NCBI GenBank assembly: GCA_963556255.1
Contig: OY744604.1
Location: 23,975,376-24,039,375 of the forward strand
Length of the DNA stretch: 64,000 nt
Reading direction: 5' to 3'
Source of the DNA: Allolobophora icterica
Taxonomy: Eukaryota > Annelida > Clitellata > Crassiclitellata > Lumbricidae
The notes beneath the pieces are model-generated. The model searched no databases, had not been told where the DNA came from, and saw only the letters and a program-made list of their open reading frames with translations. Position 1 is the stretch's first letter. Every line of letters begins with the position of its first letter. The position numbers were made by a program, and so were the translations under genes. This document shows positions 46,960 to 58,548 of the stretch, piece after piece.

Positions 46960-49034
46960 CATAGCGCTGCCTAAGAAGCCGCGGGATCAGACAATGAAAG
47001 TGCTGGAACTCAAGAGGGAGTTCTTCCTGCTAGTCAAAAGAGATCCATCGTGGTTCCGGTGCATAAAGCGGATGGTCTCGACGTTAGAGAGCCAACTAAT
47101 TTTAGGCCCATAGCAAATGTTTCATTCCTATCTAAAATAATTGAAAAGATTGTTGCCGCACAGCTCATGTCGTATACCTACACAAAAATGGCCTTTTCCC
47201 CATTTTCCAGTCGGGTTTCCGTAAGGGCCACTACACAGAAACCCTGTTAGTCCGCCTCCTATCTGACATATATGGAGCCATTCGCGTTGTTGCAGCGGCG
47301 AAAACCATGACCCATTCCATGGAGTCCGTTCAGGCCTGGATGTCTTCAAACCGCCTGCGGCTTAACCCCGCAAAGACGCAGTTTATATGGCTTGGCACTC
47401 CCCAGCAGCTCTCTAAAATAGATCTGTCTTCTCTTACCTTGCAATTCCCACACCTATCTTTCTCGACCTGGGTCCGGGACTTGTGAGTCATCCTGGACCA
47501 GGAACTTGTATTCACGCGGCACATAGATCTTCTCTCCCGCAGTTGCTATTACCAGCTCCGGCAACTCAAGGTGATCTCTCGCTATATATCCCCCCCGGTG
47601 CAGCTTCCACGCTTGTCCATGCAATTGTTGTTTCTCGATTGGACTACCGCAGTGCCATATATGACGGACGGCGCCGTAATAAAAACGCGCCGACAAAAGC
47701 GCGCCGACATATGCGCGCAATGAAAACAACCCCGACAAATGCGCGCAAGACAAAAGCGCGCAAATTTAGAAAATTACTTTAGAAACTTAGAAAATTAATT
47801 GCTTGTTAATTGTCAATAACGTACCGCCCAACTTCAAAAAGGTCGGCTACCCATCAGAAGTAGGTATACTGGCTACAACCATAGACCCGTGAAAGTGAAA
47901 CGCAATTAACGTCCAATTACAGCATTATCGAGAAGACCGTAAATAAATTGTTTGCATAGCATCCACTAATTTGCTTTCATGTGTTTTCTCATCTTCAAAT
48001 CTTTTATGTGTCCTAGCTTTTACTTGCATCAAGACCATTACGAATTGAAGATAGCGAGGTATCGTTCCGGATTCCGACATCCGGAGGCATTAAAGTATAA
48101 ATACGTTCGTTTAAATCGACGTTTGCAGGCTTTAGTTCCAACGTATGGAACATTTCCACTGGACGAGTACTTGCGTGGGGTCGCACAAAACGTTGACATA
48201 ATATTATAAACTGGTTTCATTTTACATAACATTGCACGGTAATTTATGGTATATTTAGTATAGGCCTACTATCAAACGTCTAGTTTTCGTTACACGGTTA
48301 TTTCTAGTATATTTTACACGGTTACTTGTAGTATATTTAGTATAGTTTCTGCAAATAAACTACTATCAAACAACTAATGTTTTTAATTGTCTAGTACTGC
48401 GCGCTTTTGTCGGCGCGCTTTTGTCCTGCGCGCTTTTGTCGGGTTACCATGACGGACTCCCGGATTGACCCCCTGAATAGAATCCTGCTTACTGCTGCCC
48501 GCCATGTAGACCGCATACCCAAGTTTGGCAGGGTGTCTGCATATATGACGTATGTCCTCCAGTGGCTATTACCAGCTCCGGCAACTCAAGGTGATCTCTC
48601 GTTATATGTCCCCCGGTGCAGCTTCCACGCTTCTCCAAGCAATTGTTGTTTCTCGATTGGATTACCGCAGTTATACCCACAGCCCATCACTTATCGAATC
48701 TCTGCCTTGGTCCGGCGTTGCTTGGAAGGCTTGTCAACTCCATACCTGCGGAAGCTTTGCTGTCCCACCTCATGCTCGCAGCGCCGTTGCTCTCTCCGCT
48801 CAGCTGCGCAAGCTGAAATTATTGTTCCCCGCGCGCGGACAGCCATATGGCAGCGCCGTGCCTTATTTGTGGCTGGCCCCATGACCTGGAATGGGCTCCC
48901 TACCGAGCTCCGTTAAATACCGATTGGTCATTTCACCCTGTTTCTTACTGTCCTCAAAACTGCGTTGTTCGACCGTGGTTGAGCTGGGAGTGCTCCTGAG
49001 TAGGCAATCTTGAAGGGGCGCTATATAAAACTGC
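46960..49034 (+). pseudogene. L2-like LINE pseudogene, interrupted by a MULE
   Basis: 47050 onward gives NFRPIANVSFLSKIIEKIVA and LVRLLSDIYGAI, then jumps to AAKTMTHSMESVQAW, so the RT palm is deleted. It continues SSNRLRLNPAKTQFIWLGT and ...FLDWTTAV to 47669. A MULE derivative (47670-48448) intervenes and the LINE resumes at 48458. The segment 47546-47652 is repeated at 48565-48671. The C-terminus ends GPMTWNGLPTELR at about 48916. The 3' end gaaggggcgctatataaaac (about 49012-49032) precedes an AAT microsatellite. Dead element, but its boundaries are clear. Confidence 0.85.
47670..48448 (+). mobile_element. 779-bp MULE (Mutator-like) deletion derivative
   Basis: Flanked by the perfect 9-bp TSD atgacggac (47661-47669, 48449-48457). 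Both termini consist of iterated gacaaaagcgcgc words in inverted orientation. The interior 47979-48209 keeps a C-terminal transposase fragment with YRSGFRHPEA, YVRLNRRLQALVPTYGTF and DEYLRGVAQNV, which resembles the end of animal MULE transposases. It cannot move itself. Confidence 0.88.
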
Positions 49035-49163
<129 letters not shown>

Positions 49164-49297
49164 ACAGTCACCAAGTCATAGTAATCATGTAAAACAAGTA
49201 GGCCAACATCGTTTTCTATTCACACTACCGCACAATTTGTGGTAAATATTTATGCTGTAATTGTGCTTTATGAGCCCACTCAGCTCTATTAGTCTAG
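49164..49297 (+). repeat. Third, decayed copy of the peptide-gene 3' flank (left part)
   Basis: acacagtcaccaagtcatag then taatcatgtaaaacaagtag matches the last codons and flank of genes A and B (29372-29460). It continues on the far side of the large transposon at 54222-54690. Confidence 0.6.
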
Positions 49298-49830
49298 GCT
49301 TGGAATTTAAAAAGGGCTCTAGAAATGACTGCTAGAAGCAAATCGTGTACCAATTTGCTAACCGGCGTTTCTAGACTAATTTGACCCTGCTGAAAACGAA
49401 AATCGCGGTTACCAAGCTGGATTTTTAGCGGTGGCATGGAAAAACAAGATGGCGGCCAAAATGGTGGCCATCATCTTCATATGGCTGTAAGTAAAGTCAT
49501 GTATGTGATGGAAACATGATTTTAGAGTCTAAATTAACATTTTCGGAGTCCAGAAATGCGATGGAACTAAAGACAAATATGTAGCGCATGTAGAAAACAA
49601 AATGGCGGACAAAATGGCGGCCAATATCTACAAATGGCTATAAGTAAAGCCATGTATGTGATGGAACCATGATTTTAGAGTCTAGGTCACCATTTTTGGG
49701 GTCAAGGAATGCGATGGAACTAAAGACAAATATGTAGCGATACCAGAAAACAAAATGGCGGACAAAATGGCGGTCAGTCTGGTGTAGTGTTTTTTGGTCA
49801 AAGCATACAGAGAAAGTAACATTCTATTTG
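49298..49830. repeat. Left inverted repeat of the 4.9-kb transposon
   Basis: Contains three about 150-bp units beginning near 49443, 49598 and 49750; outermost unit diverged. Confidence 0.85.
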
Positions 49831-49945
49831 CAACATCGATGGTATAGCAGTTTAACCATCATTATTAGTAGCCTGTGATTGCTGTTTAACCATTTTATGC
49901 ATTACGTATGCAATATTCGTGTTTTATGGTTTGATTAGAGCCATT

Positions 49946-50275
49946 TCAAGCATTGTTGCAGTCAATGCAATTGCACAGAAGTGTAGATGGCAAGTCCGCA
50001 CTTCGACAGCAGCAGCGCTTGGTGCTACACTTATCAACTTTGCACGATTTACAGTAGATAAACTCTAGACACGACTGGGGCACCGGACCAATTGTAGGCC
50101 ACACTGGTACGAGAACACCTTCTTCATCCACATTCCATCCTGATGAGGCTAGTGTCGTAGCATCAATGTGTGGAAGAGAGGCCGTTTTCCAAATGACAGT
50201 TTGGCAATGAGCAACGACTAATATGCAGACTGCAGAGGCGCCACCAGGCTTAGAAAAATTGGAAGCACACACCTC
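49946..50275 (-). pseudogene. C-terminal exon of the transposon gene (Cys-rich CXC-like)
   Basis: After an acceptor-like cctctgcag (minus strand, about 50228), the frame reads VVAHCQTVIWK, SSGWNVDEEGVLVPVWPTIG, then CKSCKVDKCSTKRCCC and LCNCIDCNN. The cysteine spacing resembles tesmin/TSO1 CXC modules. It is separated from the upstream exons by the RTE LINE. Confidence 0.6.
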
Positions 50276-50321
50276 CCGTCTCCTCCCATCCACACCCGTC
50301 CTCTGTCTGCCACTCGTAGTT

Positions 50322-51941
50322 CACCTTGTCACCTTGTGCTGTCGATTCGTTGAATCCTAGCGACTGTCATGGTCAACCTTCTCCATGTGCTCCGATTTCT
50401 CGTTGCCTCTCTCAGCTCCGAGATGTTCATCTTCAATGCCTCCTGTATCTCGTCCATCCATCTCCTCCTTGGTCGTCCTCTCCTCCTTCTGCCCTCCCCA
50501 CACGCCAACATCATCTCCTTTTCCAGCCCATCTGCACGCATCACGTGTCCAAAGTATGACATCTTCTGCCTGGACGCTCTCTGCCCCAACGTCAAACTCC
50601 CTCTCCAGTGTCCTATTTCTTCCAGGATATCCTCGTTAGTTCTCTTCTCAGTCCAAGAAACCCTCAACATTTTCCTCCAGATCCACATTTCACATGCCTC
50701 AATTTTCTTCTCCAATGCCTTGGTTTTTGTCCATGTTTCGCATCCGTAAAGCACCACTGGTAAGATCATTGCTTTAACAATTCTTGTCTTCGTTCCCAAA
50801 CTCACTGATTTGTCCTTCCATATTTTTTCCAGTCCCTGCGTTGCCGTCTTCCCCAATGTAATTCTCCGTCGTATTTCTCGTTCGCATCCACCTTCACTCT
50901 CCATCATGGCCCCCAAGAAACAGAAGCTTGATACCACCTCTATCTCCTCTCCATCTACCTAAAAGTAGCTCCATTTCTCAGTGGTCATTATCTTCGTCTG
51001 TTTTATATTAAAGTACATTCCTGCTTTCTCGCTTGCACGTTTTAGCCTTCTGATGTTATCCTTCAGTTTCTCCTTTTTTCCGCCAGCAGTGTTGTGTCGT
51101 CCGCATACCTTAAATTGTTCACTATCCTTCCAGCTATCCTCACACCCTCCGCCTCATCATCAAAACCTGCCTCCCTCATTATCCTTTCTGCATATAGAAT
51201 GAATAGGTACGGTGATAGTATACATCCATGTCTGACCCCTTTCTTTATTCGAAAACTTGCCGTGTCGCCATGTTCTGTCCTGACCACCGCCACCTGATTG
51301 CCATACAGGTTCTTGAGGAGAGTTATCAGATGCATGGGTATGCCCATTTCACTCACGGTTTTCCACAGCAGAGCATGATCAACGCAGTCGAATGCCTTGC
51401 TGTAATCAATAAAACAAAGATGTACCTCTTGTCCATATTCCCTCTGCCTTTCCATTATCCATCTTAGGTTTGCAATATGGTCTCTTGTGCCTCTCCCTTT
51501 TCTAAATCCTGCTTGATTTGCCGGCAGCTCTCTCTCTCTCTCTATCGTGTCTTCCATCCTTTTGTGGATTATCTTTAGGAGTATCTTGCTCGTATGAGAT
51601 ATTAGGGCAATGGTTCTGTAGTTCTCGCATTCCTTAGCATCTCCTTTTTTAAAGATGGGTATAAAGATCGATGTTTGCCAGTCCTTCGGCCACTCTTCAG
51701 TCTCCCAAATCAGATTACACAGAATTGTTATCTCTCTTATCACTCCATCTCCAGCTGCTTTGATCAGCTCAATAGGGATTTCGTCTGCTCCTGGGGTCTT
51801 GTTATCTCTGATTTGTGTAATTGCCCATTCCACCTCTGCCTCCATGATCTTTGGTTCCTTGACGTAATCAGTTGTGGTCGCTTCTTCGTTTTCCTCCACT
51901 CTGTCATCGATCTTGTAGAGATTTTCCGTATATTCTCTCCA
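50322..51941 (-). pseudogene. RTE-clade LINE, 5' truncated, with TSD
   Basis: The minus strand from about 51941 encodes WREYTENLYKID, AITQIRDNKTPGADEIPIEL, the RT motifs FIDYSKAFDCVDH and NLRYADDTTLLAE, then one frameshift (about 51065) and one stop (about 50962). The C-terminus is GCETWTKTKALEKKIEACE, RRRRGRPRRRWMDEIQEAL and RIQRIDSTR. These are RTE/BovB-like features. The 3' end is a short aaggtgac tandem. The sequence ccactcgtagtt flanks both ends (50310-50321, 51942-51953), a probable 12-bp TSD. Insertion appears to have hit an intron of the host transposon gene. Confidence 0.85.
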
Positions 51942-52099
51942 CCACTCGTAGTTATACACTGAAAATGACTCGGGGTGACTCATAAAAGTACAATATAATA
52001 CATGCATAGGCCTATATGGTATCATATTATATTATTTACACATACTGTAAGGTAAACCAAAATTACACAGTGAAATTGTCAGAAATATCGATGCGATGC

Positions 52100-53140
52100 C
52101 TAATCCTTGTGTGGATTTGATTTGGTGGGTGGACGCACGTGGTTCCAGAGTGTTACGCTGCATGGTGGAAGAGAATAAGTCCTTTTAGTTTTCCCGAACA
52201 TAACATATCGTGCCGCATCGCATGTCTTGACGTTGTCATTTGTTTTATACAATCTTACCACAAATTTCTCTACATTTGCTATAGCATTTTCTGATAGGGG
52301 AATGTTCCACAATGTCGAAAGTAAATGATAACTTTCTAAACAGGCTTCCGATTAATTTTTTGCTGATCCCTGCTAAATATGATGTCACATCACATGCGGT
52401 TGTGGCATGAAAAGCCAATGTTTTCGTCCTTAGTTGGTCCTTACTTAGAGCAATTGTATGAATTGGAAAGAAATTCCGCTTTGCTGATGTTCCTGCCATC
52501 ACCCAAACCTCATCACATCTAATGCGTTGATAGTGATGCAGCAACAGCAGAATCACATCTGTATCCCTTGCACAAACGACCACGGTTTTTAGGCTTATCT
52601 GCGTAGCATGTACAATTATTCTGGTACCGGTGTCAGCTTCTTCGTGTGTTGCTGCTAAGGTAGACACATCAGAACCGGCAGTTGACAATGCTTTATCTTC
52701 TTCCATGAAACCACCAGCAACAACTAGGCCCTACATCTAGATCGCCATATGTGGCTGTTGAAAGCTGAATGGATAGGAATGTAGCTAGATCAGCCATGTT
52801 TTCAGTCATAGCAAGAAATTCTGCCAATTTTCCGGCAACGGAACACTTCCGCACTCTTTACAATGACGGATTGGTCGTAATGTCTTACATTGTTTCTGTC
52901 TGGTTCCACTTTTTACTGACAATGCCCAGTATCGATCGAAGACAATATCGACCGTCTTTTAGCCAATCGAAAGTTTTTCACGTGTGTAAGCACTGTATCT
53001 TGAAGTTGTATCTGCCAGGTCACCAAATGTCTTTTTCGGTGAGCATCTGCAGCAGTGAGGCCTTGTCACCCGTTCTCACTTTGCCTTCAGCAATTATCAG
53101 CATCCAACTGGTTTTGAGAGAAGTTCATGGCACATTATTG
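52100..53140 (-). pseudogene. Transposon-encoded PIN/XPG-like protein, decayed
   Basis: The minus strand gives VFDRY (about 53015), then with frameshifts VPLPENWQNFLAMTENMADL (about 52840). STLAATHEEADTGTRIIVHA, CARDTDVILLLLH and FHATTACDVTSYLAGISKK follow between 52706 and 52350, and CSVTLWNHVRPP near 52150. The HEEADT and DTDV acidic motifs resemble PIN/XPG-type nucleases, and the full pattern is that of a protein common in animal transposons. Frameshifts and stops show decay. The CXC exon at 49946-50275 completes the gene. Confidence 0.6.
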
Positions 53141-53544
53141 TTGCAAGGTCCACGTGTGTTATGAAGAAAAATTCAGCGGATCTATTTAATGATAAATAGA
53201 ACCAAACAAAATAATAGGCTGAACTTGCAACAACAAGGGCCACTCTTCGTAAGATTTTTATTTTGTATTTATTTCAGTATTTATTCACACTTTCAGCACT
53301 GTAGGCAGACAAAATTATTTAGTCGGAAGTGGCGTGTTCTTTTGAACGCTGAACGCTGATTTATAATGGTCATCTGACGATTCATGAGTTCAATGCAAAC
53401 AGAGTGAGCTAACACGTGATTTAAATATTATTATGGTTGAAATAAATTAGACCGGTTACTAATTAGAAAAATGAATTGCTCTCTCCTCACTAAAAAGAAA
53501 AATTTTCAATTGAAGCAAATATTGATTGTTAAGCTGCAATAACG

Positions 53545-54221
53545 GCAATGCTACATAAAGAATGTTACTTCCTTGGTATTCTTTGACCAAGAAAACACTA
53601 CTCCGGTATGGCCGCCATTTTGTCCGCCTTTTTGTTTTCTGGCAAAGCTACATATTTCTCTTTAATTCCATCAGATTCCTTGACCCCGAAAATGTTAAAC
53701 TAGACTCTAAAAGCATGTTTCCATCACATACATGGCTTTACTTATAGGCATTTGAAGATATCTGGCCGCCATTTTGTCCGCCATTTTGTTTTCTGGTATC
53801 GCTACATATTTGTCTTTAGTTCCATCGCATTCCTTGACCCCGGAAATGGTAACCTAGACTCTAAAATCCTGTTTTCATCACATACATGGTTTTACCTATA
53901 GCCATTTGAAGATATTTGGCCGCCATTTTGTCCGCCATTTTGTTTCTGTCAGTGCTACATATTTGTCTTTAGTTCCATATCATTTTTTGACCCCGAAAAT
54001 GTTAACTTAGACTTGTTTCCATCACATACATGACTTTACTTATAGCCATATGAAGATGTTGGCCGCCATTTTGGTCGCCATTTTGTTTTCCATGCAACCG
54101 CTAAAAATCCAGATTGCTAACCGCGATTTTCGTTTTCAGCAGGGTCAAATTAGTCTAGAAACGCCGGTTAGCAAATTGTTACATGATTTGCTTCTAACAA
54201 TGTAATTTTGAGATTCCAAGC
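53545..54221. repeat. Right inverted repeat of the 4.9-kb transposon
   Basis: Four about 150-bp units with gccgccattttgtccgccat near 53608, 53764, 53920 and 54061; one unit more than the left arm. Confidence 0.85.
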
Positions 54222-54690
54222 TTAGTACATTAACCATTTGCAGTCGGTGGGAAGATGAGACGACGAGGGAGAGAACTGGGCACACGTTGTTTTGTGCCGA
54301 GGATACATAAGGAAGTAGCTAACACTTCATATTGGTGGCGGACTCTCTAGGTTACCCTAAGACGATGCTCTTCTTCTTCATATTATGGATGCAATAAGAC
54401 ATCAAATGGCGCCTTTGCAAAGCGGACATTGCAGAGACTTGAAGTAAGCTTGTTTAGTAATTCACGCAATAGGGTAGCTTCTTCATACGTGCTGCCACCT
54501 GGTTATAAATGCTCGAAAGCAGTTCAAGGCATCGCCTTTAGTTCCTGATTCGACAAATTAAAAGACCTAACTTAAATGAAAGAAGGTTCACAGGCAGAAA
54601 ATACCTATTTGGCAATCTCTGTCGACAGTCGTTTCTACCCACGTCCATGCATACTGTAGCCAACAATATTATTAAACCAAGAAGGGGAGG
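54222..54690 (+). repeat. Third copy of the peptide-gene 3' flank (right part)
   Basis: Matches 29490-29870: the exon-like repeat (DETTRERTGHTLFCAED frame) and caaagcggacattgcagaga, agacttgaag and tgccacctggttata(a/g)at. No coding remains of the peptide itself. Confidence 0.65.
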
Positions 54691-55560
54691 GTTTCCATGC
54701 TTTACTTTGCCCATTACACGGTTCAAACTGTTATTAAGATCCTACTTAATAAATCAATTAACCACACCCGTCATTCTATTTTGAATAAACCCTAATGATT
54801 AAATCGCTGCTAAGCTCGTATGCAGAATCTTTATGCTTCCAAATCGACTGTATATAATATAATATACAACAGATAGACACCTACCAGACTATCCTACCAT
54901 TGGTAGAAACACTGCGCAAGACCGAATAGTTTATTGAGTCATTGGACGATATTTCATTGGGTGAAAATTTTAGTTTTTATTGCAACAAAATAAAAATAAA
55001 ACACTTACTGTCGTCAGTCACAATATACTGAAGAGTTAACGTTTTTATTGCAACATAAACTAACACTAAATGAAATGATCAGTCAACATTGATAATAAAA
55101 ATCCTGACAATGTCTCTCAAGTAAGCAATCGATTCTCTATTACTGTAGTCTGTCATAATAGTGTGAAGAGCATCGCCATTGCTCACGTATACATACGTCT
55201 TCTTCTTCTTTCACGGCTGAACCCAAAATTGAATCTGACAATGCTAGAGTTGTGTAGTGTGTTGTTCCTGCTGTAGCTAAGTGCAAGTTTGGTTGTAGTT
55301 GGATGTGCAAATCCAATAACGCTTTGAAGGCATTATGCCAACCTTCGACAGCATTTGATGCTTCGATGCAACTGCTGAAGCAGTCTAGCTATTCGATTGC
55401 ATAGCTGCCGTCTTCTACTTCTTCTTTGTCGTTCGATTCAAATGTCTTCCAGATAATCTAGAATACAATCCTGGTCATGATACAGCTTCTTCTGTCAGGC
55501 TTTCAAAGGTGATGATGATTGATTTTATCAGGTGAGACCAAGGCACGTGCAAGGAGATGC
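54691..55560 (-). pseudogene. MULE transposase pseudogene
   Basis: Minus-strand translation near 55390-55240 gives EASNAVEGWHNAF, KALLDLHIQLQPNLHL and ATAGTTHYTTL. NxxEGWH is a signature shared by MULE transposases. Upstream (55560-55420) RNTMHLLARALVSPDKI and WKTFESN are recognisable with stops. It is collinear with 8150-8690. Confidence 0.7.
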
Positions 55561-55684
55561 ATCGTGTTACGGGGAAAATCAAGTTCATCTCTGTATCATG
55601 TAGATAAACCATTTGCAACTGTCTCCAAATACTTTTCATTTTCAGGAAACTGTTTGTTTTTTTAGGACATTTGAAACACGCCTT

Positions 55685-55800
55685 TATGTCCGTGCCATTA
55701 TGTCCGTGACATTTAGTCTCATGTCATTTTGTCATCATGACATTTGGTCCGTGACATTTTGTCGGTGACATTTTGTCTCATGACATTTTGTCATTGAACC
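55685..55800. mobile_element. MULE-type terminal repeat (iterated gacattttgtc)
   Basis: Repeated tgacattttgtc/tgtccgtgacat words end next to the MULE pseudogene, as expected for a terminus of that element. The matching other end is not evident. Confidence 0.55.
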
Positions 55801-55894
55801 AGATGGGAAAGGACAACCTGGGTATAGCATAATAAGGAATGGAGTATATAGTAGACTCAAGTAAAATAAAAGTTAGAATAGGGTAGAATTTTAA

Positions 55895-56075
55895 AATGAG
55901 CGATAGAACCCAGACGAGTCCCGACTAACTATAAGGATTCGGGAGCCCCGTTGGTAAGAGCGATCTTCCTGTAACGCGGAGAGTACGGTTCGAGCCTCAC
56001 CAGAGTCAGTTACTGTGTTAAAGTCGCGCAGTGCTGCATGATAACCGTGCGCTATATAAGGTGACCTAAATTTGA
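55895..56075 (+). mobile_element. tRNA-derived SINE
   Basis: ccgttggtaagagcgatctt (A-box-like) and gtacggttcgagcctc (B box GGTTCGA) are 30-35 bp apart, giving a pol III promoter. The tail region ends gcgctatataaggtgacc, the LINE-like 3' end used by partner LINEs in this window. Confidence 0.7.
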
Positions 56076-56245
56076 CCTTGTTCTGCAACCGCCTGGGCGC
56101 TAAGGTTAGGGCGCTGAGATCAGCTCAGTTCGTGCGCAGCAGGCCCGTAGCCAGTATGAGGCAAAACGAGGCGAGTGCATCGTTGTAATTCTCAAGACGA
56201 GGCCAGACGAGGCATGCCTCGCCTTACTTCGACATGAGAATTAAG

Positions 56246-57114
56246 CAGTCTTGTTGTCAAGACCTTAAACCTCAAGACCAAGACCAAGACCAAGACCTTG
56301 AACCTCAAGACCAAGACCAAGACCAAGACCTTGAACCTCGAGACCAAGACCAAGACTTTGAACCTCGAGACCAAGACCAAGACCAAGACCTTGAACCTCA
56401 AGACCAAGACCAAGACCCAAAAAAATCGAAATCAGGTCAAGACTTCTAAAAATTGTCAAGTCGGAATATTCGCTATTTTAATGAAAACATGAGTCTTTTA
56501 TTTTATTCAAGCAAATTAACTTTAAATGAAAACTGCAGAGAAATCCGAATTTGTATTCAAAAGTCCTTCATGCAACCTCTTATACCAAATTCCTTTTGTG
56601 TTTTATAAAAAACCAATTCGCTCAGAATTTTCTGACCAAGACGTGCCTGGTGGGCCTCATAAAAATTCCGCCATGCGAAGAATACGTTCTACAGGTGGTG
56701 AAGTCGCTGACACACACAGAGTAGCTTTTCAAGCACTGGATGTAAATGTACAGATAGTGAATCTTTTTGAAATCTTCCCATGGTTTATCATACCGTCTGA
56801 TACAGAATAACTGTTGCTGCTGCCAATGGGTTTTCCCGACCAACAAGACTTGTATCCATCCATAGATATTGGTCGTATGATGCAAGCAGGCTTGATACAG
56901 AATTCTTAAGTTCTGTTAAATGACTGTTCATATTAACAGCCGGTCTTGGTCTTGGTCTTGCGAGACCAAGACCTTGAACCTCAAGACCAAGACCTTGAAC
57001 CTCAAGACCAAGACCAAGACCTTGAACCTCAAGACCAAGACCAAGACCAAGACTTTTAAAACGAACTCGAGTGAACTCGAGACCAAGACCATGGTCTCGA
57101 GGACAACAAGACTG
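56246..57114. mobile_element. 869-bp hAT-type element with iterated gaccaa words
   Basis: 13-bp terminal inverted repeats cagtcttgttgtc/gacaacaagactg and the 8-bp TSD gaattaag (56238-56245, 57115-57122). Both subterminal regions (56260-56425, 56945-57100) are built of aagacc/ttgaacctc words. No transposase recognised, so it is non-autonomous. Confidence 0.92.
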
Positions 57115-57122
57115 GAATTAAG

Positions 57123-57779
57123 ACATCGTGTAAAGAGTAATAGAGTATTTCATTGCCTTGCCTGGACTCTTCTCAAAGCGTCTGACCTAAATAATATTAA
57201 TGAGCTACCTCTGCTGACCTTTATGTGTACGGTTGCCTAGCTGTGGAACTTAGCAATTTCATATCGTCATTTTAATTTCTTTCTTTCGTAAGTAATCGAT
57301 TTTTTTCGTTTAATCATAGACTCATGCTGACATCAACGCAACTTGTTACACAGAAACAATTTAAAGGAGAGGAAGTAAATATTAAGTTGGGCGTAGGCTA
57401 TGGATGAAAATATTTCAGAATTAAGTTTGTTTTAGTCTGTTAGATAATGGAGAGCCTATAGCTTAATGAGAGGTTTTCAGTCAGTATTATAACTGTTACT
57501 CGAGGAATGAAATTTCTTTTACCCTTTTCAGGTAGTAAGAATCCCGTAAATATGGATGGAGTCGTACCCTCGGTGCGCCGGAAATTGCCTATGCAGTGCT
57601 TTCGTTAGTTCTTACGGTCGCAAATAAGCGTTCGTCTGCATCCTCAGCCATTTACATGTAGTAGCGGCCAGTGTGTCAGGATTTAAGAAACCTATACGTT
57701 TCATCGGTACCGGCCCGCTATTCCAGGGATCCGCTATATGCTCTATACATAACTGCATACATAGGCCTACACACATACA
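57123..57779. other. No gene seen
   Basis: AT-rich non-coding sequence with no clear repeat boundaries. Confidence 0.4.
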
Positions 57780-57912
57780 GAGATACACACATACATACAT
57801 GCATAGGCCTACATACATGCTTGCATGCATACATACATACATACATGCTTGCATGCATACATACATACATACATACATACATACATACATACATACATAC
57901 ATACATACATAC
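57780..57912. repeat. (CATA)n microsatellite
   Basis: Interrupted catacata array. Confidence 0.95.
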
Positions 57913-57914
57913 TA

Positions 57915-58085
57915 TACCTCGTGATCGATCGAGTCAGTCGATCAAGTCGATCGAAACTCGGCCAAGTCGAGTCGGTAGAAAAATCTTCGACTCGATCGAC
58001 TTGCAAGTCGAGTCGATCATATGTTTCGACAAGTCGAGTAGATCGTTGTTTCCTCGACTCGACTCGACTATGAAATATTTTCTTA
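57915..58085. repeat. Iterated gtcga-word region
   Basis: About 170 bp made of gtcgatcga/agtcgag/ctcgactc words in both orientations. It resembles the word-iterated termini of the hAT elements nearby, but no TIR or TSD was found. Confidence 0.6.
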
Positions 58086-58545
58086 CTATTTTTTGCGGCT
58101 ACTTCACAAAATGACCCACAAGATGTGATGACGTAATGCTTTGTAAACGCACAACTACCGTAATTAACCTGATTTGAAGTTCAGTACAAATTATGAGCCT
58201 TCTGGTGTCTTCGTACAGTGGAAGCTGCAGATAGGCCTACTTATTTCACAGTTTTACGTTGAAAATTGAAAGATTAAGATGCGTTAAAATGCGCTAGTTT
58301 CAGGAAATTTCAGCTCTGTAGTTAATAACGACGATCTCAAAACGTTCGAATGTCTGTATGTTAGGACGGGTCTGAATGCTTCGACTCTGGCCAAGAGCAG
58401 TGGCTCGGAAAGTGTTCAAAAGTTGCGTGAGCTAACATCAGCCAAGTACAGACTTAAGATAGATAGCATTAGGCCTATATATTATATATTTTTTCATTTA
58501 CAATCAGTTGAAGGTTTATTATACTACATATTCATGAATGAAACG
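58086..58545. other. No gene seen
   Basis: AT-rich sequence; nothing recognised. Confidence 0.4.
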
Positions 58546-58548
58546 CGT

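Larger units (their letters stand above)
49298..54221. mobile_element. 4.9-kb DNA transposon with over 500-bp inverted repeats (Academ-like?)
   Basis: The left arm, 49298 to about 49830, starts gcttggaatt. The right arm, about 53545-54221, ends attccaagc and is its reverse complement. Each arm carries about 150-bp tandem units containing acaaaatggcggc words (three units left, four right). The interior holds a decayed minus-strand gene with a PIN/XPG-like HEEADT...DTDV motif set and a Cys-rich CXC tail. It also holds a nested RTE LINE. XPG-type nuclease domains are a feature of Academ transposons, so that is my best guess. I could not define a TSD. Confidence 0.75.

Noticed and set aside
52769..53164. 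131-aa plus-strand ORF
   Set aside because: The opposite strand carries the recognisable transposon protein (VPLPENWQNFLA, HEEADT); this frame is a shadow.
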